A DNA stretch of 64,000 nt from Chrysomallon squamiferum (GCA_012295275.1 CM022679.1:31313337-31377336), one strand, 5' to 3'. Positions 26,648-43,525 are shown, counted from the stretch's first letter. Notes: generated from the letters alone by a model not told the origin. Numbers and translations are program-made.

Positions 26648-27345
26648 TACTGGATCAGGGATAAGAGATATCGGATGAGGGATAATGATATCGGATGAGG
26701 GATAAGCGATATCGGATGCGGGATAATGATATCGGATGCGGGATAATGATATCGGATCAGATATAAGAGATATCGGATGAGGGATAATGACATCGGATCC
26801 GATATAAGAGATATCGGATGAGGGATAATGATATCGGATGCGGGATAAGAGATATCGGATGAGGGATAATGATATCGGATGCGGGATAAGAGATATCGGA
26901 TGAAGGATAATATTATCGAATCAGGGATAAGAGATATCGGACGAGGGATAAGTGATATCGGATGAGGGACAAGAGATATCGGATGATGGACAAGAGATAT
27001 TGGATCAGTGATAAGTGATATCGGATAACGGATAAGAGATATCGGATGAGGGATAATGATATTGGATGCGGGATAAGAGATATCGGATGAGGGATAATGA
27101 TATCGAATAGGGGATAAGTGATATCGGATAATGGATAAGAGATATCGGATAAGGGATAATTGATTTCGAATAGGGGATAAGTGATATTGGATCGGTGATA
27201 AGTGATATCGGATAACGGATAAGAGATATCGTATAAGGGATAAGAGATATCGTATAACGGATAAGAGATATCGGATAACGGATAAGAGATATCGGAGGAA
27301 GGATAAGTAATTTCGGATCAGGGATAACCGATATCAGATGAAGTA
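26648..27345. repeat. Minisatellite with GATATCGGATGAGGGATAA units
   Basis: About 700 bases of tandem units of roughly 19-22 bases. The unit contains the palindrome GATATC, followed by GGAT(G/A/C)(A/C)GGGATAA and a GAGA or TGAT linker. It ends about 20 bases from the stop codon of copy A. B, C and D keep only about four degenerate units at the same place (33,386-33,462; 38,401-38,476; 43,426-43,501). Confidence 0.9.
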
Positions 27346-27364
27346 TAATGAACCTGTTTTCAAA

Positions 27365-30485
<3,121 letters not shown>

Positions 30486-30527
30486 GACTGTCTGAAATGA
30501 ACGTACAGTTAGGTAGTATCAGCTTTA

Positions 30528-30537
30528 GATATATTAA
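30528..30537 (-). promoter_or_regulatory. TATA-like element upstream of copy A
   Basis: The minus strand reads TTAATATATC, ending about 43 bases before the ATG. It is conserved at the same place in B and C. A short leader with a start site about 25-30 bases downstream would fit. Alternatively TTTCAG just before the ATG could be a splice acceptor of a leader intron. Confidence 0.3.
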
Positions 30538-30749
30538 ACTAAGCGAAAACAGCAGTTGATCCCTTTCTGATGTTGGGAAGCACTGTTGTACGTTTTAAAC
30601 ACCTCCAGCTAAACAGATTATTACATAAGGGAAATGAAGTAAAGCAAAACATTCTATCCTAAAATAATGGATTATTTATATACTTAAATATTTTAAAGGT
30701 TAAAGCAGAATACTTCAATAGCATGAAATACAAATTCTGCGAACTCTAC

Positions 30750-33470
30750 GGCAACTGACTTTCCTATAGTTAATTACGTTACAAATCTCACGAGGTAGCA
30801 TGTTTCATATGGGCCACTAATTAATTTTGTCTACTGTGTTTGTTATCAACGGTTGTGTAAAAACACGACACAACATTTCACCAAGGTCGTCCTGATCATT
30901 TACTTGTTGTAACTGATTACTTATTAATGATTCCAGTTATTAAGGACAGTTTGTAGCCGCGTGTCAATAAGTCATCCCCAGCGTACTTGTTCATGTTTTA
31001 TTATTCTACAGATAGTCCAGTAACTATTATCATACTCCAGTTAGCAACCAAATATTTCTTATGCACCATCCCATAAAAACTACAAACCACGAGCCACACA
31101 TCGTAGAAAATGATTATAAAAGAAAATGGCTATGAGAGAGAAAAGATAGTTAAACTACATTGTTCTGAAACTTATGTCATGATAAAACGTGCCATGTTAA
31201 ATCTTAATCAGTCATTTCATTTTATATATTTATTTATTCATTTATTTATTTATTTATTTTTATTTACCTCGTACATTTGGACAGCTTCCTTATTAAAGTA
31301 CTTCAAAGAGTAGTCAAGACTGCAAAACAAATATCAATTGCAATATTTTATGAACACAATTTTTATTTTATATGTTACAATTAGTTTGACAAATACTGTT
31401 ATTTGAACGGGATGTTTAGCTATCCTTCGTCGATATTATTGTGATTAATATTATTTTGCTGTGTTTATTTATAATTATTATTTTTGCGACAACATTCTAA
31501 ATGTGGTGGAAAATACATGAACGTAGGAGAATTTTCAGTGAACAATATTTTCTTATACCATGTTTGTTTCATGACACAACAGCTAATTTCATTTTATGAT
31601 TAAACATGGCTGCGTCCACTGATCACCGATGTCTTCAACGTTAAACTCGATTTTATGTTTCGGCTCAGTTCTTACCGAGTTAAAAGATGGGAATAATAAG
31701 TAAAAAAAAACAACAAAGAAATCAACAAAGAAACAAATCAGTAAATAAATTATCCTATTTCACTACAACGTGTTAAGATGAAAATCTAATATTCTACGCG
31801 GCTGACTGAAGACATATATATTTTTTTCTTTTTCCGTTTGGTTGAATTATTTCTGTTTGTGTCTTTGTTAACGTTCATTGGTGTTTAGTTTTCTTTTCTT
31901 GAGAAAATTAAATGTTTCTACTCATGCATACAATATATCTGGATAAGTGTATGTATGAATGCACATATGTATTATACATATACGTACATATTTATCTTAG
32001 GATTGAATATTCTCTGTCTGATTAGACTCTGCACATAGACAATATTGAGGAACGCAATGGCACACGAAGACAAAGTTCACTCATGACCTCACAAACCCGT
32101 CAGATGCCGCTGATGAGACTCGAACTTATGTAGGTGTGTGTGTGTCTGTGTGTGTGTGTGTGTGTGGGTGGGTGTAAAAACGGCACACAAAAATGAATCA
32201 GGACTTCGAAAAGGTAAATTATCATAGAAGTGGACACACTTTTCAAGATATTAATTTTATGATGCAGAAAATGAAACCAAACAACACAAAAATAAATCAT
32301 TATCCATCGGCATCATTTTACAAACAAGCCAAAATATGCAATACAATGAGTTTTATTATTATTTACTGGCACACACACACACATAGAAATAAATACAAAT
32401 ATCCGAACAATATATTTTAATGAAGAAAAGATACAATACAGGAAAAAATGTTAATTCATCCGAACTTATTTTCATACATATTTTACAAATATATGAATAT
32501 ATGGAAACAATTGCTTATAGAAAAAAAAAATGCAACAAATAAAAATATATTTCTATTTTTAAATATAGAGTTTCGTTAATGAACAGTGCAGAACAATAAA
32601 ACTATCGTGACAAACACACCATAAATGGAAAATATAGAAAAGTTACAAGTAAAATATTTTGGATAGTTAAGATTTGTCTGTAAAAACGTCACTTACACTG
32701 AGCCCAATACACACTATCCCTTCTGCTCTCTCACTGTCATTTTTGTCATAGGTACGTTATTATCAGTCGATATTTTATATTCTTTATTTATTGGTTTTCC
32801 GAACGTGTGTTCAGTCATGACGATTCTTTAGTGAAATATCAGGTGTTTGTATGCCTAACAGAAAGCACGTGTTTTGAATATATCTACATATAAACATACT
32901 GTTATCTAAGCTAATTAAAACAAAAACATATTAGTTCTTATACTTTAAAAAAAAAAAATACAATAAAAAAACAAAATACAGAAATAAAAATACAACAATT
33001 CATAAATAATTACATTCATATCTAAAAAAGGAATAAAACCATTACAATTTTCATATAATATAGTGATACACCTTTACCTGTACAATCCTGTTGTTTTATT
33101 TAACCGGTTCTGTTAAGTTCATTGTTCGTTTGTATTTTATTTATTTATTCTTTAACTTCATGCATATATCTGTTTTTCTTATTAGTATTCAGTTAACATA
33201 ACAAACTTAATTCATTATTGTTGTTGCTGTTAATATTTAAATATTTATTTTGTTTTATTTATGTCATTATTTTTGAAACCTAAAACCATAATTGGGCAAT
33301 TAAACATACATAATTTAATGTATTTTAATTTCTGTAAATTACACTTCAATAGATCCTAGACATTATTTATGTTCTGTACTCTGAGGATTTCGGATAAGGG
33401 ATAAGAGATTTCGGATGAAGGATAAGTAATTTCGGATCAGGGGATAACCGATATCAGATAAAGATTAATG
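30750..33470. repeat. Array spacer A-B
   Basis: This non-coding spacer is nearly identical, by eye over its whole length, to 35,760-38,485, and slightly less so to 40,774-43,510. Differences are mainly single-base and microsatellite indels. It contains a (TTTA)n block near 31,225-31,260, a reverse SINE copy at 31,990-32,128 and a (GT)n tract near 32,135-32,166. Short frames repeated in each spacer are not genes. Confidence 0.85.
31990..32128 (-). mobile_element. SINE copy in spacer A-B
   Basis: The minus strand starts with GTTCGAGTCTCATCAGCGGC and ATCTGACGG and follows the body of the 5401-5575 element to ATCCTA. The 5' tRNA-like part is replaced by a (GT)n tract. The insertion predates the array, since all three spacers share it. 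Confidence 0.6.
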
Positions 33471-33484
33471 AACCTGTTTTCAAA

Positions 33485-34957
33485 TCACAAACCCACTGGC
33501 CTAATTCTTATCGTACTTCGTACAATTTTCTCAGAAAATGGCTGCCATCTATATCTGTCGATAATGGGTAGTGAATTGAGTGCCACCCGGGCACATTCCT
33601 TATACCACCAGCCTCCTCCGAAAACGCTGGCACAGTTTTCACCTCCAAGTTGGTCGTTGTCCTTGTCTTTAGTACTGAAAGGAAGTCCATTGTGAAAACT
33701 CATCTCGTCGGCTGCAAAGGAAAGGATAAACTCTGTTTAAAACGCTTCTATCGAAAACATGTTTAATTTTTAGTTTATGACAGTGACAATGAAATTTGCA
33801 AGTTTAAATTTGCAAGAACGATATTCTGTTGTATAGATGACTTTGGGATTTGTTCATAATATGATGATAACGTCGCTATTATAATGATGATAAATACTCT
33901 TATCCTCATTTTATGGTAGCAGTGGTGATGATGATATTGATGCCATAATTAACAGAAACACGACTATGATGCAGCCGCTATAAAAAGTAGATAAGAAAAC
34001 AAGAACAAGATGATATTGATGATGATGATGGTGGTGCTGATGATCTTATTAGCAACGGTGAAGATTTGACGCCCCTGCTGTCAAAGATGATGGTGATGAT
34101 TATAGGACCATGACTTCGGCAACGATGACGTTAAAGTCTTACTCAGATTTCCAGCGATTGGCGAAGAGATCTGCAGTTTGTAGAAATCAGTCGAGTCTGA
34201 TATGGAGAAACTGTTGTACACTTTGTTTCCTTTTGTACCACTGACATCCTCAACAATAAACTCGATTTTATGTTGCGTCTCTGTTGTTAGTTTGTGAATG
34301 TACTTGTTACCTGAGTCAAACATGAAATTGATTAGTAACAAACAAACAAACAAACAAACAAACAAACCAATAAATAAATAAATAAATAAATAGGTAAATA
34401 ATTATAAAAGTTACTTAATAAACAAAGTGTAGATTTATTAATTTATTTAGTCATCAAGAAATAAAAAAATACATAGATAAATGAAACAATAAATAAGTAT
34501 ATTAATTAACAGATCTATATATGTGATTTACCTAACCAAAATTCTGATCGTAAACTCCCAAATCCGTTTTTATATTCAATCCACGTTTTGTTGAAATCTG
34601 TCGGTGCAGTCCTTCTTTGTATGACCTGATTATAAAGATACCAGGAAATTAAATATATAATGAAATAAAGTCATAAAACGTTATGACCCACTAACATATC
34701 GCAATGGTTATTATGAAAAAAGCTGCACTGAAATTGCCTTTAATAAGAATTATATACAACCTAGGATAAGAATCATAGTTCGTATAAGTTTCACTTACCA
34801 GCCAACCATCACTGTCATAATAACCTTTGACTAGTGGAAGTTGAGAAATATTCAGTCGATGAATTCCCTCAGTGTCTGGCCACACGAAACATTCTGGAGT
34901 TGTTGCAGATGACGATTTTACTGGAAATAATTAATATTTTATTTCATTTAGTTTATC

Positions 34958-34991
<34 letters not shown>

Positions 34992-35035
34992 AACACACAC
35001 ACACACACACAGACACACGCACACAGAGACAAACG

Positions 35036-35103
<68 letters not shown>

Positions 35104-35487
35104 CACACTGACTGAGAAGGTAAAATCAGAGGATGTCAGATTACAGTAGAACTTATCAGAAAGTTTTATTTAAAACTTACGAAATCCATCTGTTCCAGTT
35201 TGACTTTTCAGCGTCACACAAGACGACGTTGTGTTGTAGAATGAACACGTCTGATTATCCCAGTTGTAGAAAACCGTGGTGCACTGATCACCATACTGTC
35301 TGTAACACCAGACAGTGCATTCCAACTTCGTGACGCCATTTTTAACAGCAGACGCAAGATCTCTTGAAGTCGAATTTGGAAAAAACAGATTTGATTCAAA
35401 TATTTTATTACAGATTGCGTTGCAAAGATATTCATGCCTAAGAAATATAAAAGCTATCTGCAGAAATAGGTTTGATAATAATTTCAT
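33485..35487 (-). CDS. Secreted PAN-like/fibrinogen-domain protein, array copy B (5 exons)
   Basis: The exons on the minus strand are 35,487-35,181, 34,920-34,799, 34,625-34,532, 34,310-34,143 and 33,711-33,485. Lengths are 307, 122, 94, 168 and 227 bases, identical to copy A, giving 305 residues without interruption. Intron 2 is only about 173 bases. The signal peptide differs from A and D (starts MKLLSNLFLQIAFIF). The FReD carries VIQRRTAPTDFNKTWIEY, FSTKDKDND, NCA and GGGWWYKEC. The first-disulphide partner Cys is again Tyr. Exon 3 uses the donor GTAAAT where copy A has GTAAGT. It is nearly identical to copy C apart from indels. Expected to be secreted; binding specificity cannot be read from the sequence. 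Confidence 0.85.
35043..35102. repeat. (AG)n microsatellite in intron 1 of copy B
   Basis: About 60 bases, next to (AC)n and (TA)n tracts. Confidence 0.9.
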
Positions 35488-35530
35488 CTCTGTCTGAAAT
35501 GATCGTGCGTTTAGGTAGCTATCAGCTTTA

Positions 35531-35540
35531 GATATATTAA
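35531..35540 (-). promoter_or_regulatory. TATA-like element upstream of copy B
   Basis: Same TTAATATATC as in copy A, about 44 bases before the ATG. Confidence 0.3.
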
Positions 35541-35759
35541 ACTGAGTGAAAACAGCAGTTGATCCCTTTCAGATGTTGGGAAGCATTGTTGCACATTTTT
35601 AATACCTATACAGATTATTACCGCAACCAACAAAACATGTTACAAAGGGGAATTCACTTTAAGCAAACCATTTTACTATAAAATAATCGATTATTTACAC
35701 GATCCTAAGGTAAAAGCAGAATACTTCAATAACATAAAATACAAAATTCTGCGAACTCT

Positions 35760-38485
35760 ATGGCAACTGACTTTCCTATAGTTAATTACGTTACAAATCT
35801 CACGAGGTAGCATGTTTCATATGGGCCACTAATTAATTTAGTCTACTGTGTTTGTTATCAACGGTTGTGTAAAAACACGACACAACATTTCACCAAGGTC
35901 GTCCTGATCATTTACTTGTTGTAACTGATTACTTATTAATGATTCCAGTTATTAAGGACAGTTTGTAGCCGCGTGTCAATAAGTCATCCCCAGCGTACTT
36001 GTTCATGTTTTATTATTCTACAGATAGTCCAGTAACTATTATCATACTCCAGTTAGCAACCAAATATTTCTTATGCACCATCCCATAAAAAGTAAACTAC
36101 AAACCACGAGCCACACATCGTAGAAAATGATTATAAAAGAAAATGGCTATGAGAGAGAAAAGATAGTTAAACTACATTGTTCTGAAACTTATGTCATGAT
36201 AAAACGTGCCATGTTAAATCTTAATCAGTCATTTCATTTTATATATTTATTTATTCATTTATTTATTTATTTATTTTTATTTACCTCGTACATTTGGACA
36301 GCTTCCTTATTAAAGTACTTCAAAGAGTAGTCAAGACTGCAAAACAAATATCAATTGCAATATTTTATGAACACAATTTTTATTTTATATGTTACAATTA
36401 GTTTGACAAATACTGTTATTTGAACGGGATGTTTAGCTATCCTTCGTCGATATTATTGTGATTAATATTATTTTGCTGTGTTTATTTATAATTATTATTT
36501 TTGCGACAACATTCTAAATGTGGTGGAAAATACATGAACGTAGGAGAATTTTCAGTGAACAATATTTTCTTATACCATGTTTGTTCATGACACAACAGCT
36601 AATTTCATTTTATGATTAAACATGGCTGCGTCCACTGATCACCGATGTCTTCAACGTTAAACTCGATTTTATGTTTCGGCTCAGTTCTTACCGAGTTAAA
36701 AGATGGGAATAATAAGTAAAAAAACAACAAAGAAATCAACAAAGAAACAAATCAGTAAATAAATTATCCTATTTCACTACAACGTGTTAAGATGAAAATC
36801 TAATATTCTACGCGGCTGACTGAAGACATATATATTTTTTTCTTTTTCCGTTTGGTTGAATTATTTCTGTTTGTGTCTTTGTTAACGTTCATTGGTGTTT
36901 AGTTTTCTTTTCTTGAGAAAATTAAATGTTTCTACTCATGCATACAATATATCTGGATAAGTGTATGTATGAATGCACATATGTATTATACATATACGTA
37001 CATATTTATCTTAGGATTGAATATTCTCTGTCTGATTAGACTCTGCACATAGACAATATTGAGGAACGCAATGGCACACGAAGACAAAGTTCACTCATGA
37101 CCTCACAAACCCGTCAGATGCCGCTGATGAGACTCGAACTTATGTAGGTGTGTGTGTGTCTGTGTGTGTGTGTGTGGGTGGGTAGGTGTAAAAACGGCAC
37201 ACAAAAATGAATCAGGACTTCGAAAAGGTAAATTATCATAGAAGTGGACACACTTTTCAAGATATTAATTTTATGATGCAGAAAATGAAACCAAACAACA
37301 CAAAAATAAATCATTATCCATCGGCATCATTTTACAAACAAGCCAAAATATGCAATACAATGAGTTTTATTATTATTTACTGGCACACACACACACATAG
37401 AAATAAATACAAATATCCGAACAATATATTTTAATGAAGAAAAGATACAATACAGGAAAAAATGTTAATTCATCCGAACTTATTTTCATACATATTTTAC
37501 AAATATATGAATATATGGAAACAATTGCTTATAGAAAAAAAAAATGCAACAAATAAAAATATATTTCTATTTTTAAAATATAGAGTTTCGTTAATGAACA
37601 GTGCAGAACAATAAAACTATCGTGACAAACACACCATAAATGGAAAATATAGAAAAGTTACAAGTAAAATATTTTGGATAGTTAAGATTTGTCTGTAAAA
37701 ACGTCACTTACACTGAGCCCAATACACACTATCCCTTCTGCTCTCTCACTGTCATTTTTGTCATAGGTACGTTATTATCAGTCGATATTTTATATTCTTT
37801 ATTTATTGGTTTTCCGAACGTGTGTTCAGTCATGACGATTCTTTAGTGAAATATCAGGTGTTTGTATGCCTAACAGAAAGCACGTGTTTTTGAATATATC
37901 TACATATAAACATACTGTTATCTAAGCTAATTAAAACAAAAACATATTAGTTCTTATACTTTAAAAAAAAAAAATACAATAAAAAAACAAAATACAGAAA
38001 TAAAAATACAACAATTCATAAATAATTACATTCATATCTAAAAAAGGAATAAAACCATTACAATTTTCATATAATATAGTGATACACCTTTACCTGTACA
38101 ATCCTGTTGTTTTATTTAACCGGTTCTGTTAAGTTCATTGTTCGTTTGTATTTTATTTATTTATTCTTTAACTTCATGCATATATCTGTTTTTCTTATTA
38201 GTATTCAGTTAACATAACAAACTTAATTCATTATTGTTGTTGCTGTTAATATTTAAATATTTATTTTGTTTTATTTATGTCATTATTTTTGAAACCTAAA
38301 ACCATAATTGGGCAATTAAACATACATAATTTAATGTATTTTAATTTCTGTAAATTACACTTCAATAGATCCTAGACATTATTTATGTTCTGTACTCTGA
38401 GGATTTCGGATAAGGGATAAGAGATTTCGGATGAAGGATAAGTAATTTCGGATCAGGGGATAACCGATATCAGATAAAGATTAAT
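35760..38485. repeat. Array spacer B-C
   Basis: Nearly identical to spacer A-B, including the reverse SINE copy (about 37,005-37,142), (TTTA)n near 36,240-36,276 and (GT)n near 37,148-37,176. Confidence 0.85.
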
Positions 38486-38500
38486 GAACCTGTTTTCAAA

Positions 38501-39976
38501 TCACAAACCCACTGGCCTAATTCTTATCGTACTTCGTACAATTTTCTCAGAAAATGGGCTGCCATCTATATCTGTCGATAATGGGTAGTGAATTGAGTGC
38601 CACCCGGGCACATTCCTTATACCACCAGCCTCCTCCGAAAACGCTGGCACAGTTTTCACCTCCAAGTTGGTCGTTGTCCTTGTCTTTAGTACTGAAAGGA
38701 AGTCCATTGTGAAAACTCATCTCGTCGGCTGCAAAGGAAAGGATAAACTCTGTTTAAAACGCTTCTATCGAAAACATGTTTAATTTTTAGTTTATGACAG
38801 TGACAATGAAATTTGCAAGTTTAAATTTGCAAGAACGATATTCTGTTGTATAGATGACTTTGGGATTTGTTCATAATATGATGATAACGTCGCTATTATA
38901 ATGATGATAAATACTCTTATCCTCATTTTATGGTAGCAGTGGTGATGATGATATTGATGCCATAATTAACAGAAACACGACTATGATGCAGCCGCTATAA
39001 AAAGTAGATAAGAAAACAAGAACAAGATGATATTGATGATGATGATGGTGGTGCTGATGATCTTATTAGCAACGGTGAAGATTTGACGCCCCTGCTGTCA
39101 AAGATGATGGTGATGATTATAGGACCATGACTTCGGCAACGATGACGTTAAAGTCTTACTCAGATTTCCAGCGATTGGCGAAGAGATCTGCAGTTTGTAG
39201 AAATCAGTCGAGTCTGATATGGAGAAACTGTTGTACACTTTGTTTCCTTTTGTACCACTGACATCCTCAACAATAAACTCGATTTTTATGTTGCGTCTCT
39301 GTTGTTAGTTTGTGAATGTACTTGTTACCTGAGTCAAACATGAAATTGATTAGTAACAAACAAACAAACAAACAAACAAACAAACCAATAAATAAATAAA
39401 TAAATAAATAGGTAAATAATTATAAAAGTTACTTAATAAACAAAGTGTAGATTTATTAATTTATTTAGTCATCAAGAAATAAAAAAAATACATAGATAAA
39501 TGAAACAATAAATAAGTATATTAATTAACAGATCTATATATGTGATTTACCTAACCAAAATTCTGATCGTAAACTCCCAAATCCGTTTTTATATTCAATC
39601 CACGTTTTGTTGAAATCTGTCGGTGCAGTCCTTCTTTGTATGACCTGATTATAAAGATACCAGGAAATTAAATATATAATGAAATAAAGTCATAAAACGT
39701 TATGACCCACTAACATATCGCAATGGTTATTATGAAAAAAGCTGCACTGAAATTGCCTTTAATAAGAATTATATACAACCTAGGATAAGAATCATAGTTC
39801 GTATAAGTTTCACTTACCAGCCAACCATCACTGTCATAATAACCTTTGACTAGTGGAAGTTGAGAAATATTCAGTCGATGAATTCCCTCAGTGTCTGGCC
39901 ACACGAAACATTCTGGAGTTGTTGCAGATGACGATTTTACTGGAAATAATTAATATTTTATTTCATTTAGTTTATC

Positions 39977-40007
<31 letters not shown>

Positions 40008-40054
40008 GTAAACACACACACACACACACAGACACACGCACACAGAGACAAACG

Positions 40055-40118
<64 letters not shown>

Positions 40119-40502
40119 CACACTGACTGAGAAGGTAAAATCAGAGGATGTCAGATTACAGTAGAACTTATCAGAAAGTTTTATTTAAAACTTACGAAAT
40201 CCATCTGTTCCAGTTTGACTTTTCAGCGTCACACAAGACGACGTTGTGTTGTAGAATGAACACGTCTGATTATCCCAGTTGTAGAAAACCGTGGTGCACT
40301 GATCACCATACTGTCTGTAACACCAGACAGTGCATTCCAACTTCGTGACGCCATTTTTAACAGCAGACGCAAGATCTCTTGAAGTCGAATTTGGAAAAAA
40401 CAGATTTGATTCAAATATTTTATTACAGATTGCGTTGCAAAGATATTCATGCCTAAGAAATATAAAAGCTATCTGCAGAAATAGGTTTGATAATAATTTC
40501 AT
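38501..40502 (-). pseudogene. Array copy C, PAN-like/fibrinogen-domain gene with two frameshifts
   Basis: The exons by homology are 40,502-40,196, 39,939-39,818, 39,644-39,551, 39,328-39,160 and 38,728-38,501. Exons 1-3 match copy B in length and frame. Exon 4 is 169 bases instead of 168, because the T run at 39,283-39,287 has five T where the other copies have four. On the coding strand this shifts the frame and a TGA follows within about eight codons. Exon 5 is 228 instead of 227 bases, because GG becomes GGG near 38,557-38,559. The predicted product would stop early in the FReD. Both changes are +1 in homopolymers within an otherwise near-identical duplicate. So assembly or read error is as likely as real decay. 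Confidence 0.75.
40062..40117. repeat. (AG)n microsatellite in intron 1 of copy C
   Basis: About 56 bases, shorter than the B counterpart. Confidence 0.9.
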
Positions 40503-40545
40503 CTCTGTCTGAAATGATCGTGCGTTTAGGTAGCTATCAGCTTTA

Positions 40546-40555
40546 GATATATTAA
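40546..40555 (-). promoter_or_regulatory. TATA-like element upstream of copy C
   Basis: Same TTAATATATC as A and B at the same distance from the ATG. Its presence says nothing about whether C is expressed. Confidence 0.25.
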
Positions 40556-40773
40556 ACTGAGTGAAAACAGCAGTTGATCCCTTTCAGATGTTGGGAAGCA
40601 TTGTTGCACATTTTTAATACCTATACAGATTATTACCGCAACCAACAAAACATGTTACAAAGGGGAATTCACTTTAAGCAAACCATTTTACTATAAAATA
40701 ATCGATTATTTACACGATCCTAAGGTAAAAGCAGAATACTTCAATAACATAAAATACAAAATTCTGCGAACTC

Positions 40774-41259
40774 TATGGCAACTGACTTTCCTATAGTTAA
40801 TTACGTTACAAATCTCACGAGGTAGCATGTTTCATATGGGCCACTAATTAATTTAGTCTACTGTGTTTGTTATCAACGGTTGTGTAAGAACACGACACAC
40901 CATTTCACCAAGGTCGTCCTGATCATTTACTTGTTGTAACTGATTACTTATTAATGATTCCAGTTATTAAGGACAGTTTGTAGCCGCGTGTCAATAAGTC
41001 ATCCCCAGCGTACTTGTTCATGTTTTATTAATCTACAGATAGTCCAGTAACAATCCAGTTAGCAATCAAATATTTCTTATGCACCATCCCATAAAAAGTA
41101 AACTACAAACCACGAGCCACACATCGTAGAAAATGATTATAAAAGAAAATGGCTATGAGAGAGAAAAGATAGTTAAACTACATTGTTCTGAAACTTATGT
41201 CATGATAAAACGTGCCATATTAAATCTTAATCAGACACTTCATTTGTCTTTTTGTATAT

Positions 41260-41300
<41 letters not shown>

Positions 41301-43510
41301 TTAACCTCGGAGCTATAACGCGTACATTTGGACAGCTTCCTTATTAAAGTATGTCAAAGAGTAGTCAAGACTGCAAAACAAATATCAATTGCAATATTTA
41401 ATGAACACAATTTTTATTTTATATTTTACAATTAGCTTGACAAATATTGTTATTTCAACGAGATGTTTAGCTATCCTTCGTCGATATTACTGTGATTAAT
41501 ATTATTTTGCTGTGTTTATTTATAATTATTATTTTTGCGACAACATTCTAAATGTGGTGGAAAATACATGAACGTAGGAGAATTTTCAGTGAACAATATT
41601 TTCTTATACCATGTTTGTTCATGACACAACAGCTAATTTCATTTTATGATTAAACATGGCTGCGTCCACTGATCACCGATGTCTTCAACGTTAAACTCGA
41701 TTTTATGTTTCGGCTCAGTTCTTACCGAGTTAAAAGATGGGAATAATAAGTAAAAAAACAACAAAGAAATCAACAAATCAGTAAATAAATTATCCTATTT
41801 CACCACAACGTGTTAAGATGAAAATCTAATATTCTACGCGGCTGACTGAAGACATATATTTTTTTGGTTTTTTTCCGTTTGGTTGAATTATTTCTGTTTG
41901 TGTCTTTGTTAACGTTCATTGGTGTTTAGTTTTCTTTTCTTGAGTAACTATTAAATGTTTCTACTCATGCATACAATATATCTGGATAAGTGTATGTATG
42001 AATGCACATATGTATTATACATACATATTTATCTTAGGATTGAATATTCTCTGTCTGATTAGACTCTGCACATAGACAATATTGAGGAACGCACTGGCAC
42101 ACGAGGACAAAGTTCAGTCATGACCTCACAAACCCGTCAGATGCCGCTGATGAGACTCGAACGTACGTAGATGTGTGTGTGTGTGTGTGTGTGTAGGTGA
42201 GCGTGTGTGTGGGGGGTGTAAAAACGGCACACAAAAATTAATGTGGATTTCGTAAAAGTAAATTATCATAGAAGTGGACACATTTTTCAAGATATTAATG
42301 TTATCATGCAGAAAATAAAACCAAACAACACAAAAATAAATCATTATCCATCGGCATCATTTTACAAACAAGCCAAAATATGCAATACAATGAGTTTTAT
42401 TATTATTTACTGGCACACACACACACATAGAAATAAATACAAATATCCGAACAATATATTTTAATGAAGAAAAGATACAATACAGGAAAAAATGTAAATT
42501 CATCCGAACTTATTTTCATACATATTTTACAAATATATGAATATATGGAAACAATTGCTTATAGAAAAAAAAAAATGCAACAAATAAAAATATATTTCTA
42601 TTTTTAAAATATAGAGTTTCGTTAATGAACAGTGCAAAACTATAAAACTATCGTGACAAACACACCATAACCATAAATGGAAAATATAGAAAAGTTACAA
42701 GTAAAATATTTTGGATAGTTAAGATTTGTCTGTGAAAACGTCACTGACACTGAGCCCAATATACAACATCCCTTCTGCTCTCTCACTGTCATTTTTGTCA
42801 TAGGTACGTTATTATCAGTCGATATTTTATATTCTTTATTTATTGGTTTTCCGAACGTGTGTGCAGTCATGAGGATTCTTTAGTGAAATATCAGGTGTTT
42901 GTATGCCTAACAGAAAGCACGTGTTTTTGAATATATTTACATATAAACATACTGTTATCTAAACTAATTAAAACAAAAACATATTAGTTCTTATACTTTA
43001 AAAAAAAAAAAAATACAGAAATAAAAATACAACCATTCATAAATAATTATATTCATAACTAAAAAAGCTATTTTAGGAATAAAACCATTACAATTTTCAT
43101 ATAATATAGTGATACACCTTTACCTGTTCAGTCCTGTTGTTTTATTTAACCGGTTCTGTTCAGTTCATTGTTTGTGTGTATTTTATTTATTTATTCTTTA
43201 ACTTCATGCATATATCTGTTTTTCTTATTAGGATTCAGTTAACAAACTTAATTCATTATTGTTGTTGCTGTTAATATTTAAATATTTATTTTGTTTTATT
43301 TATGTCATTATTTTTGAAACCTAAAACCATAATTGGGCAATTAAACATACATAATTTAATGTATTTTAATTTCTGTAAATTACACTTCAATAGATCCTAG
43401 ACATTATTTATGTTCTGTACTCTGAGGATTTCGGATAAGGGATAAAAGATATCAGATGAGGGATAAGTAATTTCGGATCAGGGGATAACCGATATCAGAT
43501 AAAGATTAAT
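40774..43510. repeat. Array spacer C-D
   Basis: Same layout as the other spacers but with more substitutions and small indels. The (TTTA)n block near 41,256-41,298 is longer. The reverse SINE copy (about 42,029-42,162) is closer to the 5.4-kb element at some positions. Confidence 0.85.
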
Positions 43511-43525
43511 GAACTTGCTTTTAAA

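Larger units (their letters stand above)
24650..27364. repeat. Diverged downstream spacer of array copy A
   Basis: The parts 24,650-24,890 and 26,040-26,640 align by eye with 32,455-32,570 and about 32,815-33,370 of the A-B spacer. Shared phrases include TTTTACAAATATATGAA, TTAGTGAAATATCA, TTTCATATAATATA and ACTGGGTAATTAAACA versus ATTGGGCAATTAAACA. So the array unit includes a downstream flank, and this one is the oldest or most rearranged. A transposase remnant and a minisatellite sit inside it. Confidence 0.6.

Noticed and set aside
31110-31313. Small frames repeated in each array spacer (also near 32,193, 36,127, 37,207, 41,133)
   Set aside because: They recur only because the spacer is duplicated; they include (TTTA)n and (AC)n translation and change freely in spacer C-D.
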